NCBI GenBank assembly: GCA_911728435.2
Contig: OU452214.1
Location: forward strand, 9,984,105-10,048,104
Length of the DNA stretch: 64,000 bases
Reading direction: 5' to 3'
Source: Apoderus coryli
Lineage: Eukaryota; Arthropoda; Insecta; Coleoptera; Attelabidae
This document shows positions 32,960-43,745 of the stretch, piece after piece; position 1 is the first letter of the stretch; each line of letters opens with the position of its first letter. Below the pieces are notes generated by a model. The model worked only from the letters and a program-made list of their open reading frames with translations, had not been told where the DNA came from and ran no database searches. The translations under genes were made by a program, and so were the position numbers.

Positions 32960-33415
32960 TTCTCTCTGGTCACATTTCTGCAAGCATTTCTAATGCATAT
33001 TTTCCGGTGTAGTTGGGGCGTTCAGATAGACTACTTCTTTAATACTTCCCCATAAAAAGAAATCGAGGGGCGTTAAATCAGGTGACCTAGCAGGTTACAC
33101 AACGGGGCCACCTCTTCCAATCCATCGATCAGGGTATTCATGATCTAACACTTCACGGGAAATTCTGGCGTAATGAGTAGAGGACAGCCATCATGTTGAC
33201 ACCACATATTTGTCCGTTCTTGGAGTGGTATATCTTCAAGTAGAAGGGGTAAATGCTGCTCTAGAAACTGCTGTTATTTTTGTCCATCCAATGTTCCTTC
33301 AATGAAATATGGACCAATCAACCTATCTCCAAGAATTCCACACCATACATTCACCGTCCAAGGACGCTGTTGTTCCACTTCTCTTAACAACCACGGAATT
33401 TCGATACTCCAATAA
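32960..33415 (-). pseudogene. Tc1/mariner-superfamily transposase fragment, catalytic core
   Basis: Minus-strand frames encode TVNVWCGILGDRLIGPYFIE, FLEQHLPLLLEDIPLQERTN, an HDGCP block with the second catalytic Asp, and after a frameshift the degraded SFYGEVLKKYS region matching DFFLWG-K. It resembles the DD41D transposase at 35572-36684. Several stops are present. Confidence 0.78.
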
Positions 33416-33951
33416 CAGGTACAACCTCAAAAATGTCCAACTTTACGATAAAGCTGTCAGTTGCCAGATTGCAACATCAGGGTTGCCAAATCCTGAAATA
33501 TAAAAGGCAACCCTTGTACATGAAACTAAGAGATTCAATTAAAAATTCGCCTAATATTATGAATATGTCCATTTTCCACGAAAACGTCAAGAGTTATCCA
33601 TAGGAAAGGATTATAATATTTGACAGATAATTCCTTTGTGCATCTAATTTTTACCTCATATACCGAGTGTTCTATTTGAAATAAACAAGTTATTTAGAAT
33701 TAAACTTTACGTTCATATAACTTATATTATTGGACACCCTGTATTGGAGGTTTTTTATATTTGGCGTAACAAGTGATGCGTGGGTATATTTATCAGCCTA
33801 GATTGGCTTAAAAAGAACGAATAGGTGTGAATTTTTTCATTCAAATTGTGTGTATATTTTAACAAAATAGTCCATGTTACTGTGGATGTCCAATAATTTG
33901 GCAAATGAAAAGGCTGTCGCATCCACTAATTGTTTTTATTCAAAAATACAT

Positions 33952-33980
33952 GTTTCGACCCTAGCTAGGGTCATCATCAG
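33952..33980 (-). ncRNA. Hammerhead-ribozyme-core-like motif (tentative)
   Basis: The minus strand reads CTGATGA, one T, the self-complementary GACCCTAGCTAGGGTC, then GAAAC. CUGAUGA and GAAA around a stem II are the conserved hammerhead core. However, there is an extra U between the core and stem II, and I could not find convincing stems I and III or a cleavage triplet. It may be only a repeated transposon motif. Confidence 0.25.
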
Positions 33981-34087
33981 TTAGGTAGAAACGAAATTAC
34001 ATAACTCTAAGTGGAGAGGTTATTTCGGAAATTTTTATATATAGATTTACATCGTCTTAAAACCGAGGGGTAAACCGCGGGGCCAAT

Positions 34088-34285
34088 GTGGTGTACAACC
34101 TCGAACCAATGGCAACAAATTGTGTAGCCAATGGTGCCAATTATTGACCAATGTGAGAAATTATTGAAATTTGTATGACCAATGGACTAATTAACATCCA
34201 ATTAGGGACCAATGGGACTAATTAACGTCCAATTATGAACCAATTTCCGGCCGAATTAAAGCCCAATGCAACATTTTATATATAG
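34088..34285 (+). repeat. CCAAT-motif cluster, left
   Basis: About ten copies of ccaatg or ccaatt occur within 200 bp (for example gaaccaatggcaac, agccaatggtgccaatt, gaccaatgggactaattaac). A similar cluster lies near the other end of the inverted structure in the same orientation. Confidence 0.75.
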
Positions 34286-34479
34286 AAACCACGCCCACCT
34301 ACGGTGATCGTGCAAAATCGACGTAACTCGAATGATTCCGATTCAAACTCATACTACGCGACGTAATCCATTGGCGGCTTGTGTATTTTAACGGCATTGT
34401 TTTATTTCTTTTTCTTTATTTAGTTAAAAAGTGGTGCTTGGGTCTGTGTTGTTATTTCAAAATTTTACCTTTCAACGAG

Positions 34480-34812
34480 CATTTCTTACGGTGCCTTAGT
34501 ACCCATTGCACATTAATGTTTCGCTGCAAAAAGCTTCAGCTGAATAATCGGAAGCATCTACCATAAAGCTAGTTTCAGCATTGAATACATTAAAAGACAT
34601 TTGCTTGCAAGAATTGATTTAACCTCGGTAAAGGCTTTTTGTTGAAGATAAGACCAGTGAGTTTTGTTTGCATCATGCTGGTATACTTAAATCTATTCTA
34701 ATATAATATCTATTCCGTTTCTTGTGATTTTATGACCAAGAAATGTTATTTCTGTTACTCCAAATTCACATTTACCAAGATTAATAACTAATCCGAAATA
34801 CAAAAATCTAGA
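34480..34812 (-). pseudogene. Ty3/gypsy pol fragment (RT end and RNase H start)
   Basis: The minus strand encodes GLVINLGKCEFGVTEITFLG followed by HKITRNGI (near 34800-34720), then HWSYLQQKAFTEVKSIL, and after a frame change AETSFMVDASDYSAEAF, the DASD start of gypsy RNase H (near 34530-34580). Stops interrupt it and no LTR is visible. Confidence 0.8.
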
Positions 34813-35127
34813 TCTTGAGTAACTTCATTGCTTCTATTTGTACAAACCATACCTCTACATTGTGTGGTCAAAATTCAGATGACTGGACAGATATACCAAA
34901 GATTAATCTACACAATAGATAGTCAGCGTATATGGGAAATAAAACAAAAATTGAAACTGTCTCAACACGAGCTACATCTATTAGAAAAACATGCAACCAT
35001 GGAAATTGTAGATGGCGTTATATGTATTGTGTTGAAATAAATTAATCATATGGGCAATGTTAGACAAGGACGAGTATACTTTCCCCTACGAGGTGGGAGT
35101 TTGTTTTTATATTATAGGTATCATATA
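34813..35127. other. Stretch without recognised genes
   Basis: This holds the inner inverted block at 34888-34926 and an unassigned plus-strand 70-codon frame (34828-35040). Confidence 0.4.
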
Positions 35128-35467
35128 CAGAGTGGTCCAACGAAAAGTTTGCACCTAGCTTTTCTCTTTTTTTTGTAGTCGAATGCGAAAATGCTCGGAC
35201 ACGTCGATTTTGCTTTTGAGGGGGACACATTTTAAACATATTTTTCGATCTGCGCCTTTAACCCCCTAACGGGGGTGAGTAACAACCCTAAAATTTTAAA
35301 TGGAAAGAGGGGTCTAATGACATATCATTTGAAAGGACACAAAATTGTCTTTCTAATGATACCCTATTTGTCGAATTTTACTAAAACAGTTAATACGAAA
35401 ACGACTTTAAAGACATTAAGCCGATAATTTTGGTATTAATGAGAAATACAAATAAGTTTTAATTATT
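35128..35467 (+). repeat. Left 340-bp terminal inverted repeat
   Basis: Inverted copy of 36875-37214. Differences seen by eye are a/g at the fourth base and two within ccccctaacggggg near 35265. Confidence 0.92.
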
Positions 35468-35571
35468 GCGAGTGAAAACACCTGCAATCGTTAGTACATT
35501 CCAATGTTTGTTAGTTTTAACATTGCTTTGTAAAAAAAGTAAACAAGCTGTTAAATTGATTTATTAAAACG

Positions 35572-36684
35572 TTACATTAACAAATGTTGAAAATGTGACC
35601 CATTTAATTCCATACAATAATACAGATTTTGTTCAAATCTATTTCTAACATTTTGTAGCATATCAGGTGTTATGTTTCTGCACTCTTCTGTAATGCGTTG
35701 GCGAAGATCTTCTATGGACTCGGGCTTCGTGGCAAAACATTTATTTTTTAAGTGCCCCCAAAGAAAAAAGTCTAAAGGCGATAAATCCGGTGACCTGGCA
35801 GGCCATTCAATTGGGCCCCTCCTTCCAATCCACCGTCCAGGGAACCGGTCATCTAAGAACTGTCTTACAGGAGCCACATAGTGCGGAGGTGCTCCATCTT
35901 GCTGGAAATAAAGCCGATCAGCAGTATGATTTTGGTCATCTTCTATTATTTGTGTTATTAAAGGATCAATTGTGTCTTCAAGCATGTTTAGGTACACTTC
36001 ACCAGTTAAATTTCCAGGAATAAAAAGTGGTCCTATAATATGATTTCCTAATATGCCACACCAGACGTTTATTTTTTGAGGATACTGGGTATGAACCTCA
36101 CGGAATAAATGTGGGTTACTGTCATCCCAGTAACGGCAATTGTGCCTATTTACAGCTCCATTCAAATAAAATGTGCATTCGTCGGAAAAACAAATGTTAA
36201 ATAATAATTGCGGATCTTCAATTAAACGCTGGCTCATTGCTTCACAAAATTGCAGCCTTCTATCAGGATCATCCTCATTTAGTTCCTGTACTAATTTGAT
36301 TTTGTACGGATGAAATTTGTACGCTTTTAAAATTCGTATTATGGACGAACGGGAGACACCTGAGGCTTCAGCTAGTTGACGGGTACTTTGACTATGATCC
36401 ATTTCAACATGCCCTAAAACAGCGACTTCCACAGCTTCATTTCTGATCGGTTTCTGCGGCTGGTGTTTTACATTACAGACAGATCCGGTATCTACAAACT
36501 TTTTAACTAACTTGCCAACGTACACATCATTCACATTTTTATCGGGATGTCTCTCATTAAATAAGCGAGCCGTAAGTCTAGCACTACTATTATTTTGAAA
36601 ATAAAGTTTAACAATTTCAACTCGTTCTAGAATGGAATAAATCATTTTGTACGGTAAAAGTAAAATAACTTGAGAAGCAACCAA
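35572..36684 (-). CDS. DD41D transposase of the Tc1/mariner superfamily
   Basis: A 370-codon open frame encodes a cut-and-paste transposase acting in the nucleus on its own terminal repeats. Residues 14-75 form the first HTH (YSILERVEIVKLYFQ and RLFNERHP), and residues about 97-120 the second (STRQLAEASGVSRSSIIRIL). The catalytic triad is D168 (CFSDECTF), D263 (QQDGAPPHY) and D305 (SPDLSPLDFFLWG), with 41 residues between the last two, hence DD41D, a spacing reported for rosa-type elements. GRRGPIEWPARSP before D305 is typical of insect copies often labelled Tc3-like. The ATG at 36684 gives 370 aa; Met13 (36648) may be the true start, as related proteins begin near YS-E. No stop or frameshift is present, so it may be functional. 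Confidence 0.92.
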   Translation of the reverse strand: MVASQVILLLPYKMIYSILERVEIVKLYFQNNSSARLTARLFNERHPDKNVNDVYVGKLVKKFVDTGSVCNVKHQPQKPIRNEAVEVAVLGHVEMDHSQSTRQLAEASGVSRSSIIRILKAYKFHPYKIKLVQELNEDDPDRRLQFCEAMSQRLIEDPQLLFNICFSDECTFYLNGAVNRHNCRYWDDSNPHLFREVHTQYPQKINVWCGILGNHIIGPLFIPGNLTGEVYLNMLEDTIDPLITQIIEDDQNHTADRLYFQQDGAPPHYVAPVRQFLDDRFPGRWIGRRGPIEWPARSPDLSPLDFFLWGHLKNKCFATKPESIEDLRQRITEECRNITPDMLQNVRNRFEQNLYYCMELNGSHFQHLLM

Positions 36685-36874
36685 ACTGAATCAATGAAAA
36701 GACTAAAATAAACGGTGTAAATTCTTTTCCTACACGTATCTGCAGTTTTTATTTCAACAAAAAACGCAAACGATTAGTGAGGAATTTAGTTCTGATAAAT
36801 AAGATAGTGTTTTTGAAATCCCGTTTTTCTTCAAAGTAAATAATTTAGAAATGATTGTAGTTGTTTTCAGTCGT

Positions 36875-37214
36875 AATAATTAAAACTTATTTGTATTTCT
36901 CATTAATACCAAAATTATCGGCTTAATGTCTTTAAAGTCGTTTTCGTATTAACTGTTTTAGTAAAATTCGACAAATAGGGTATCATTAGAAAGACAATTT
37001 TGTGTCCTTTCAAATGATATGTCATTAGACCCCTCTTTCCATTTAAAATTTTAGGGTTGTTACTCACCCCCGCTAGGGTGTTAAAGGCGCAGATCGAAAA
37101 ATATGTTTAAAATGTGTCCCCCTCAAAAGCAAAATCGACGTGTCCGAGCATTTTCGCATTCGACTACAAAAAAAAGAGAAAAGCTAGGTGCAAACTTTTC
37201 GTTGGACCACCCTG
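36875..37214 (-). repeat. Right 340-bp terminal inverted repeat
   Basis: Inverted copy of 35128-35467, ending at the TA target duplication. Confidence 0.92.
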
Positions 37215-37216
37215 TA

Positions 37217-38436
37217 TGTACTACTGTGCAGCAGTGTTTTTTGTCGGGTATTATAAAATTATATGGTATACGTATACCTATCTACGCAAAGATTAATGTG
37301 TATGGACGAAAATAAAAGAAATTACTATAATAGTATAAATATACAGGGCTGGTTTATTAAATGTTTTAGACAATAATTTTAAATGACTATAATAATATTA
37401 TTTTAGTCATTTAATTTTAAATTTCAGATATAAGGATGCATCAAAAAGTTATATTTAAATTAACGAAATTTGGCGTTATAGATAGGACTTCCGGTTATTA
37501 CCTGATTCAGTTTTAAGGATCAAACTCAAACAGCAGATTCAACTTGTCGTTAACATTATGAAAAAATAAATCTCAGAGGCGGGTAAATTAAAGGGGCATA
37601 CAGGCGTGAAATGCTACCCTAACTTTTTTATGCACATTTTTTGCGTGTGTTTCAATTCGGAGATGTAAAATCTAACAAATTATATACGTAATAAATGTAT
37701 CCTTCTGTGATATTGATAGAAAGTCATCGTTATCGCGTAATATCGATTTTAAGAAATGTTAATATTAAAAAGGCTGTGCTTTTTACAAGTTGCTGAAGTA
37801 AATAAGGTTTGAAATTTCCAGCATGACAATAATTATTTAAAAAAATACGGTTTCGAAATGCAGGATGTAAAAAATTAGAATTTTTAATCTGTTTTTAATG
37901 AAAATTTAAATCTATTGAGAAATATGGTTCAGGGTTTTTGTGAAATGTATTTTACTCCAAAGATTCTACTCATCGATTATAACCGAATTAATTTACTCAA
38001 AAATATCTATACTAGTAAAATAACACAATTATCACAATTAGGTTCAAATTCTGCAACGCCGAATTGAAAAAAAACTTACAGTCTCCCTAATATTGGTTTT
38101 TGTGCAATGATCATAAAACTTTAAAAAACTAACGATTTATGTAGATTGTATTGTTAACACGTTTCGTAAAAAGCTTTAAAAACCCACCAACAGGGTGTTA
38201 AAAGTATCACGACAATAACTTTTTTCATGTTTTAACAAGTACAATCGTCTGCTTCAGATTGATCCTTAAAAACTGAATAACAGTTTCTCTATATAAAAAA
38301 ATAAAACTCGTAAATATCATCCCCAAACATTTAATTTGAATACAATTACATAACACCATATTTGAAAGTAAATAAAAAAAAACAGCATTACCTAGTTTGA
38401 CAGATTTGCAAATTGCAAATCAAAGTATCTATGTAT
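37217..38436. other. Stretch without recognised genes
   Basis: AT-rich. It contains a palindrome at about 37380-37415 (aaatgactataataat and its complement, ending agtcattt) next to a tacagggctgg block at 37341 that resembles a DNA-transposon end. Confidence 0.45.
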
Positions 38437-39526
38437 ACAGGGTGTTGCATAAGTACTTGTACAAACTTTAAAGGGTGATTCTTTGACTAATTTTAAGATA
38501 CAAATTTCATATGTACATGGGTCCGCTACGGCTTGGTTTTCGAGATACAGGTAGTTCAAAAAGAATATTATATTTAGGATTATATGCTTGTTCAATAGCA
38601 TCGCAATTTGGTGCAATTCGGGATACAGGTGTATTGATGACACCAGAGCTGTCAAAAGAACTAATAAAAAATACGAAAAATAACAAAATACAAATATCAT
38701 TCAAAAGACAACAATGCACATAATAGTCGGTACCAAGCCAAATAGGTAGTAGGTAAATATAGATTTATTTTGTTTCGGGCTTGGGCTTGGCACCGACTTA
38801 TTGTAATCAAAACTACCCACCAAACGGATACATTTAATTTTACGCAGATGCTCAAAATGTTAACTTTCTTTCATTAATAGAGACCTGTGAAGTGAGCTTA
38901 CCTCTTACGCCCACGTATTAAGTACTAAGTTTCAGTTATCAGTTATAATTTTTTATTTTCCAAGAAAGCGAAACGAGATATTTAAAACGGCATTGCGCCG
39001 CCCTCATGTATACCTCCGGGGGCGGCATCGAAAATCGCTACACGTCACAAACTTGTAAATGCTTAGAACTACCCCTATATCAAATTTCTATTTTCTATCT
39101 TTTTTGTTTCATACCCAAAGCCCTATTCCTACCGAACTTATTATTTACCCGAAGAAACATTAAAAAGAAGTAAAATTTAAGTACCTAAACCGATAAAGTG
39201 GAACTTATACCTGAGGAAGAGACAGACTATTATAATAGGTATACCTAATATAATATAGGTAGCACTGATAATTTTTTTATTATAGGTATTATAAGATCTA
39301 CAACAATCTTGGTACATCTTTGCCACATTGTCTACGTGAAATATTTAGTCAAAAGTATGTTTCTATCTAAAAGCTTTTCATTTAACGATTGTTCGCCACT
39401 GATCATGGGACTGGTCTAGTCTTGAAACATGTATGACATGGATTAAATATTATTATATTAAATTTAATTCATAGAGATTAGGCTTTTATTTCAATACTGT
39501 ACTTGTAATAAATCACCCTGTGTGTT
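38437..39526. other. Possible eroded DNA element, with a small hairpin inside
   Basis: Ends acagggtgttgcataagtac (38438) and gtacttgtaataaatcaccctgt (about 39500-39522) share an inverted acagggtg and a gtac-rich block, suggesting a decayed element. Overlapping short frames on both strands (38392-38723) match nothing I know. At 38725-38739 and 38784-38798, agtcggtaccaagcc and ggcttggcaccgact form a small hairpin. Confidence 0.35.
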
Positions 39527-39874
39527 TCTTTTACCGACGAATTGGCAACAGCACGACACACACCACATTCGCTTGTTTTTTTTTCTACTCTCCCTGCGTA
39601 TCCCCTCCAGATTAATACAGAATTTCATCAATTTCTCTCTCTGACAATACAGCATTGCCGGTGCATATCTGTTGCAAATGATGTAAATAATTGTTATACG
39701 TTGCGTTTTGTTTCTGATATTAATAAACTACAAAACGGTTTCTGGCTGTGACAATACTGCTCTATGCTGTACACGCTAGTCTACGCCACGTAGTGGCAGG
39801 CATATTAGAGATGTTCTGATTTTAATGCATTGGGCTGACTATCTATTGTGTAGATTAATCTTTGGATATACTAA

Positions 39875-40235
39875 CATCATCTTGAATGTAGCTTGATGTT
39901 TCATTGATCTCATTAGAATTACTTGTCCTTTGTCTTTCGTGACATATTCTGCTTCTGCATGACATTTGTTTCGAGGTCACGAAATTGTATGAATATTGAG
40001 GACGATCATAATAATAATAATAAAGTATATAACAATTATATTTAATTAACAATATCAAACTAATCTCTAGTGAGAAAATCTGCCAATAATAATAAGGTAC
40101 GAAATACTGAGCGAAACACGCATTCATTTATATTAGCTAAGTACTTCTATTTGCACTTCTATGTAGTTAATTGCTCAATAATTACTAATTACGTAGCAGA
40201 TTAATTAGATATTGTAGGGATAAGTTTTAGTGGCC
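39875..40235. other. Stretch without recognised genes
   Basis: AT-rich sequence with an ATA microsatellite at about 40007-40025, between the inner inverted block and the right CCAAT cluster. Confidence 0.4.
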
Positions 40236-40445
40236 AGTCGTATATAGAGACCAATGGCCCAACTCTAGTGGACAAATAGTGAAAATTATTGGGAGGCAAT
40301 GCAATGCCAATTGTGGCCCAATTGACACAATTCATTAATTTAAAAGACTAATGCGAGCAAATGCAAAGTCCAATGAAACAATGCATGGTCCAATGGGACA
40401 ATGTATGCGCCAATGTGTATAATTAATGGGAAATGTCCAATGGGG
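40236..40445 (+). repeat. CCAAT-motif cluster, right
   Basis: About nine ccaat words in 210 bp (gaccaatggcccaac, gtccaatgaaacaatg, ggtccaatgggacaatg, gccaatgtg, gtccaatgggg). The orientation is the same as in the left cluster although the surrounding blocks are inverted. Confidence 0.72.
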
Positions 40446-40675
40446 TGTACAAAGTTTTGGGTCGCGGTTTACCCCTCGCTTAAAACTAACAATTGGTAAA
40501 ATAAGATCCATGAGGTTCCTTATAGGAATATCCCATGATTTTAGTTATATTCACTATTTTCTTCTTACGAGTCATTTAGTTAAATTATTAACAGGTTTTT
40601 ACTTTGAAATTAATTAACAATGTGGACATAACCTCTCCACTTAGAGTTATAACAGAATTTTCATTTGCCAAATTC

Positions 40676-42294
40676 TGTCTACATTTTTATAAAAATTAAA
40701 ATATTTAAAAAACTGTCACGTTTAGGTGAGATGTACTTTAATGAAAGTTAGGTTTAGTTTGAACGGGGAATCTAAAAATATATTTATATACAGGGCATTC
40801 TTTTAAAAAAACACATCTATGGCCCATTTCTTATATTTGGGACACCCTGTATAGATTCAGAATATTTTTAAAATGTAGCCATAAATCATTTTCATCGAAC
40901 CCATGAATAAAACTTTTAAGAAATTAACTTTTCCACTGTCGTATGGCGTATTTACCATTTTTATTTATTGCGAAACTTGGCCCTTTGATTGAAGATCTGT
41001 TTGTGATATGTTTTATTAATATTTTTTGAGGGTTTTGTACACTTACTTCAATCAATGAACGATTATTATTATTATTATTATCACTCACCTGTTAACTAAA
41101 ACATTTTTAGCATAGTTTTAATTATTCATTTAAAACACATTTCATAACAAAGCAAAGCAAAGTCACCATGAAACTATGCTGGTTCGGTACTAAATCTATT
41201 TTTTAATTTATCAAATTATTATTTAGTAGTGGAAAACTGATTTATTATTAGCATCATGTACAAATTTTTTATTTTGCATTTGCTGCAATACATAATCAAA
41301 ATACTTGTTATATTTTTGATAAGATAATGTCTGTCGTTCTAATCACTTGAAAATATCAAATGCATCTGTTAAAACTGAGGTAGAATAATTTAATGAGAGA
41401 GATAATCGGAATACGTTTAGTTCAAACCATTTGCCCAATAAATTCTCTGTTGTACAAGGTAGGGTCAAATAATAAAGTGACACCTACGCAATATTCGATC
41501 TAGGCTTTTTTTTTCTATTTTTAAAATTGGCTAGTGTGGAAAAGTTGTCTATAAGGAAGTAGAAAATGGCAGAAAAAAACTGGACGCAAACATAGGAGCT
41601 CTTCACTTGAATTTTATGATTTATAATCATAAAAGACAACCCAGAACTCACCACGTGGAGGTGGTTGCGTTTCGAGTTCCATTTTACTAGGGTCTTTGTT
41701 GCGTCCACAGCATTGTATAGGTATAGTTATAATCTTTATCATATTCTTTATTTCATTTAATTCATTCTTAATTTGTATTTAATCTACTAATCTCAATAAA
41801 ATATAATCAAAATCTGCAAGATTTGTCCTTTTCCTTTTTTTCCTTCTTATTTGCATCAGACAAATCTTCGCGGCTGTATGGCCTTTTAGTTTAGTACCGC
41901 CGCCGCTACACGCCCTATGTGGAAGTATAAATTCATTCAGTTTTCGGCTATTGAGATTGAACCGTCGCTATCGCCGTCGAAGTTCATTCGCTTTAATATC
42001 TCCTTATAATAATAAAACCGCCCCCATTTATATTGATATATTCGTGTATGTGTGTGTGAAGTACAGACCAAGAAGACCTATCGAAGCTGGCCAGCAGAAG
42101 ACTCTGGACGGCCGAACACTCAAAAGGTAGGAACTAAAAGGTCTCGTTTATTTTTATTTAACCTAATTTAAATCTACCCTGATCCATTTGCTTCCCGAGC
42201 TCCCGAGTATTGTTTCATTGTATATAACCCTGTTTCTCGCCCTTCGCGAAAACCAGGGCTACCTCCTCATACTCCAGTCTTCTAAAAAATTTTA
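40676..42294. other. Stretch without recognised genes
   Basis: A small tacagggcattctttt...gggacaccctgta unit at 40795-40857 looks like a miniature transposon remnant. GC-richer DNA at 41870-42120 contains tataaat (41926), several tcgccg words and a caaaag|gtagga donor-like site, and could be a promoter or LTR. I found no supporting coding exon. A hairpin with accctgttt and gaaaaccagggct lies at about 42227-42260. Confidence 0.4.
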
Positions 42295-42660
42295 AATTTC
42301 AGCGTTTGGTATATCGCTTAACAAAAGGGGTTCCGTAAGTTCGCAAGACTGCCAGTCAATGAGTTCGACAAAGTCTGTTGTATGGAAAAGACAAATTAAC
42401 CAGTGAAGCGGGCACTCGAGATACAATTCCAGCATTCTTATAACACCATTTTTATTTCCCGTATTTACAACTGCCCCATCGCAACCTATAGCAACTACAT
42501 CTGAAAAGTTTGTCTTTTCCTTTAAAAATTTTACTATATCTTTTTTTATATTTAATGCTGATCCGGATAACGGCGTTACATGACCAAGATGTTTCGACCC
42601 AGGCTCTGAAATTAACACAATATATTCTTCGGTAACAGTTTTTCTATAAAATTTGGAGTG
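42295..42660 (-). pseudogene. Fragment of a repetitive insect ORF of unknown function
   Basis: The minus strand encodes EEYIVLISEPGSKHLGHVTP, ALNIKKDIVKFLKEK and VAIGCDGAVVNTGNKNGVIR with MLELYLECPLHWLICLFH, then jumps to VELIDWQSCELTEPLLLSDI. I recognise this motif order from multi-copy predicted proteins in insects, with an internal deletion here after WLICLFHT. It may come from the same family as the fragment at 24735-25303. The N-terminal part of the open frame (42753-42661) is antisense mariner. Confidence 0.5.
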
Positions 42661-43110
42661 AACTACGACCACGATTGAATATCGGGGTCGTTGTTCACTC
42701 CAAGACGAATTTGGTGAAGGTCGTCCAAAATCAGTTGTTGTTCCGAAAACCATTGATGCTGTGCACGAACTGATATTGCAAGATCGTCATGTGACATATC
42801 AAGAGATTGAGACAACCTTAGGCATTAGTGGGACCATTCAATATTGCATAAACATTTGACTGTCAAAAAAATTTGTTCGCGTGGGATCCCACACAATGTG
42901 TCAATCGCTCAAAAAAAGGCGCGTATCGATTGGTCGAAAGAAATGCTCAAAAAATACGATCGCGGTGCTTCGAAACACGTCTATGACATCGTGACAGGTG
43001 ATGAATCGTGGATTTACGCGTATGAGCCCGCAAGTAAACAGCAGTCGACTGTATGGGTGTTTCAAGATGAGCCAAATCCAACAAAAGTTGTTCGCGCACG
43101 AAGTGCATAA
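42661..43110 (+). pseudogene. Mariner transposase fragment, N-terminal half
   Basis: The plus strand encodes SLQDEFGEGRPKSVVVPKTI, a small deletion in the HTH, then HKHLTVKKICSRGIPHNVSI, EMLKKYDRGASKHVYDIVTG with DESWIYAYEP (first catalytic Asp intact) and WVFQDEPNPTKVVRARSA. It is cut off at both ends, with no TIR, and is closer to consensus than the copy at 21065. Confidence 0.87.
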
Positions 43111-43199
43111 AAATCACTTAAAATTTCAATAAATAGTCTAAAGGGGCACAATTCAAATATTACAACAACAATCAACAGACTATAATAACTTAAGATTAA

Positions 43200-43745
43200 C
43201 AAAGCACTGGAGTGTAAGAAATCCACTCAAAATTTGTAGGTGAGATAGTCAGCGTAATCATATGGGACAATCTCAAGAAGGTGTTTTTTTCACTTCAACT
43301 TTAAATTTATTGTTGTTCGCAATATCTTTTATCTGACGAGGAAGGTGATTTTAGAACCTAACGGCCATAACTTGAAAATATCGATCTGTCAAAGCTAATC
43401 TGTGTCAGGGCAGACACAGGTTTTTCTTATGACTTATTAAAGTATTGAGATTTTCCCTAATATAAAAAATGCACTGCCAAATATACACAGCAGAAACTGT
43501 TAAAATATTTAATTTTTTAAAGAAGGGTTTGCATGGCTCTCTATATCCAGCTTTAACCATTACGCGTACAGCCGCCTTTTGAATTTTAAAGATAATTTGC
43601 CATTGCGGTGCCTTGCCCCAAAACAGAACGGTATAACTAATCAGGCCCTAAAAGTATCCCATATATGCGCAACGCAAGACTTCTGACACTGGACAATTTT
43701 TTGGCAAGGCAATCGATCTGATCTTTCCATGTCTACAATTTGAAG
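43200..43745 (-). mobile_element. LINE M: degraded C-terminal fragment
   Basis: Minus-strand frames encode TWKDQIDCLAKKLSSVRSLA, then SYTVLFWGKAPQWQIIFKIQ with KAAVRVMVKAGYREPCKPFF, KKLNILTVSAVYIWQCIFYI, and QVMAVRF-NHLPRQIKDIANN near the 3' end. This is the post-RT domain of a Jockey/CR1-type LINE. Stops are present and RT is absent. Confidence 0.72.

Larger units (their letters stand above)
32048..33516 (-). mobile_element. Hollow mariner: both TIR ends present, interior replaced by other elements
   Basis: The left end cgagggttgcctttaatatt (32048) and the right end aatataaaaggcaacccttg (to 33516) are flanked by TA (32046-32047 and 33517-33518). The first 90 bp match the 3' end of the mariner at 20177-25840, and the last 100 bp match its 5' end, so the element is in minus orientation. 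No mariner coding sequence remains. The interior instead holds LINE L and a transposase piece of a different family. Confidence 0.82.
35128..37214 (-). mobile_element. Complete Tc1/mariner-superfamily element, long TIRs, open DD41D transposase
   Basis: The element is flanked by TA at 35126-35127 and 37215-37216, begins cagagtggtccaacgaaaag and ends with the complement (cttttcgttggaccaccctg). The two 340-bp terminal repeats, 35128-35467 and 36875-37214, differ at only a few positions by eye. One uninterrupted transposase gene lies between them. This is the best-preserved DNA transposon in the window. Confidence 0.93.
33886..40675. repeat. 6.8-kb loose inverted structure with co-linear inverted blocks
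   Basis: Three blocks on the left recur inverted and in mirrored order on the right: aatttggcaaatgaaaa at 33894 with its complement at about 40660; ataactctaagtggagaggt tat at 34000-34022 with 40629-40651; ggggtaaaccgcg near 34066 with its complement near 40470; and taccaaagattaatctacac aatagatagtcag at 34893-34926 with its complement at 39834-39868. Sequence between blocks differs, so the arms (about 0.85-1.0 kb) have been eroded or interrupted. The DD41D mariner and a gypsy fragment lie inside. Confidence 0.65.

Noticed and set aside
35672..36023. Plus-strand frames opposite the DD41D transposase
   Set aside because: Antisense shadows of a well-supported coding region.
38392..38723. Overlapping 70-102 codon frames on both strands
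   Set aside because: No family resemblance, no splice context, and inside a probable decayed repeat.
41920..42130. TATA-containing GC-richer block as a gene promoter
   Set aside because: No initiator at the right distance and no coding exon downstream; it could equally be a solo LTR.
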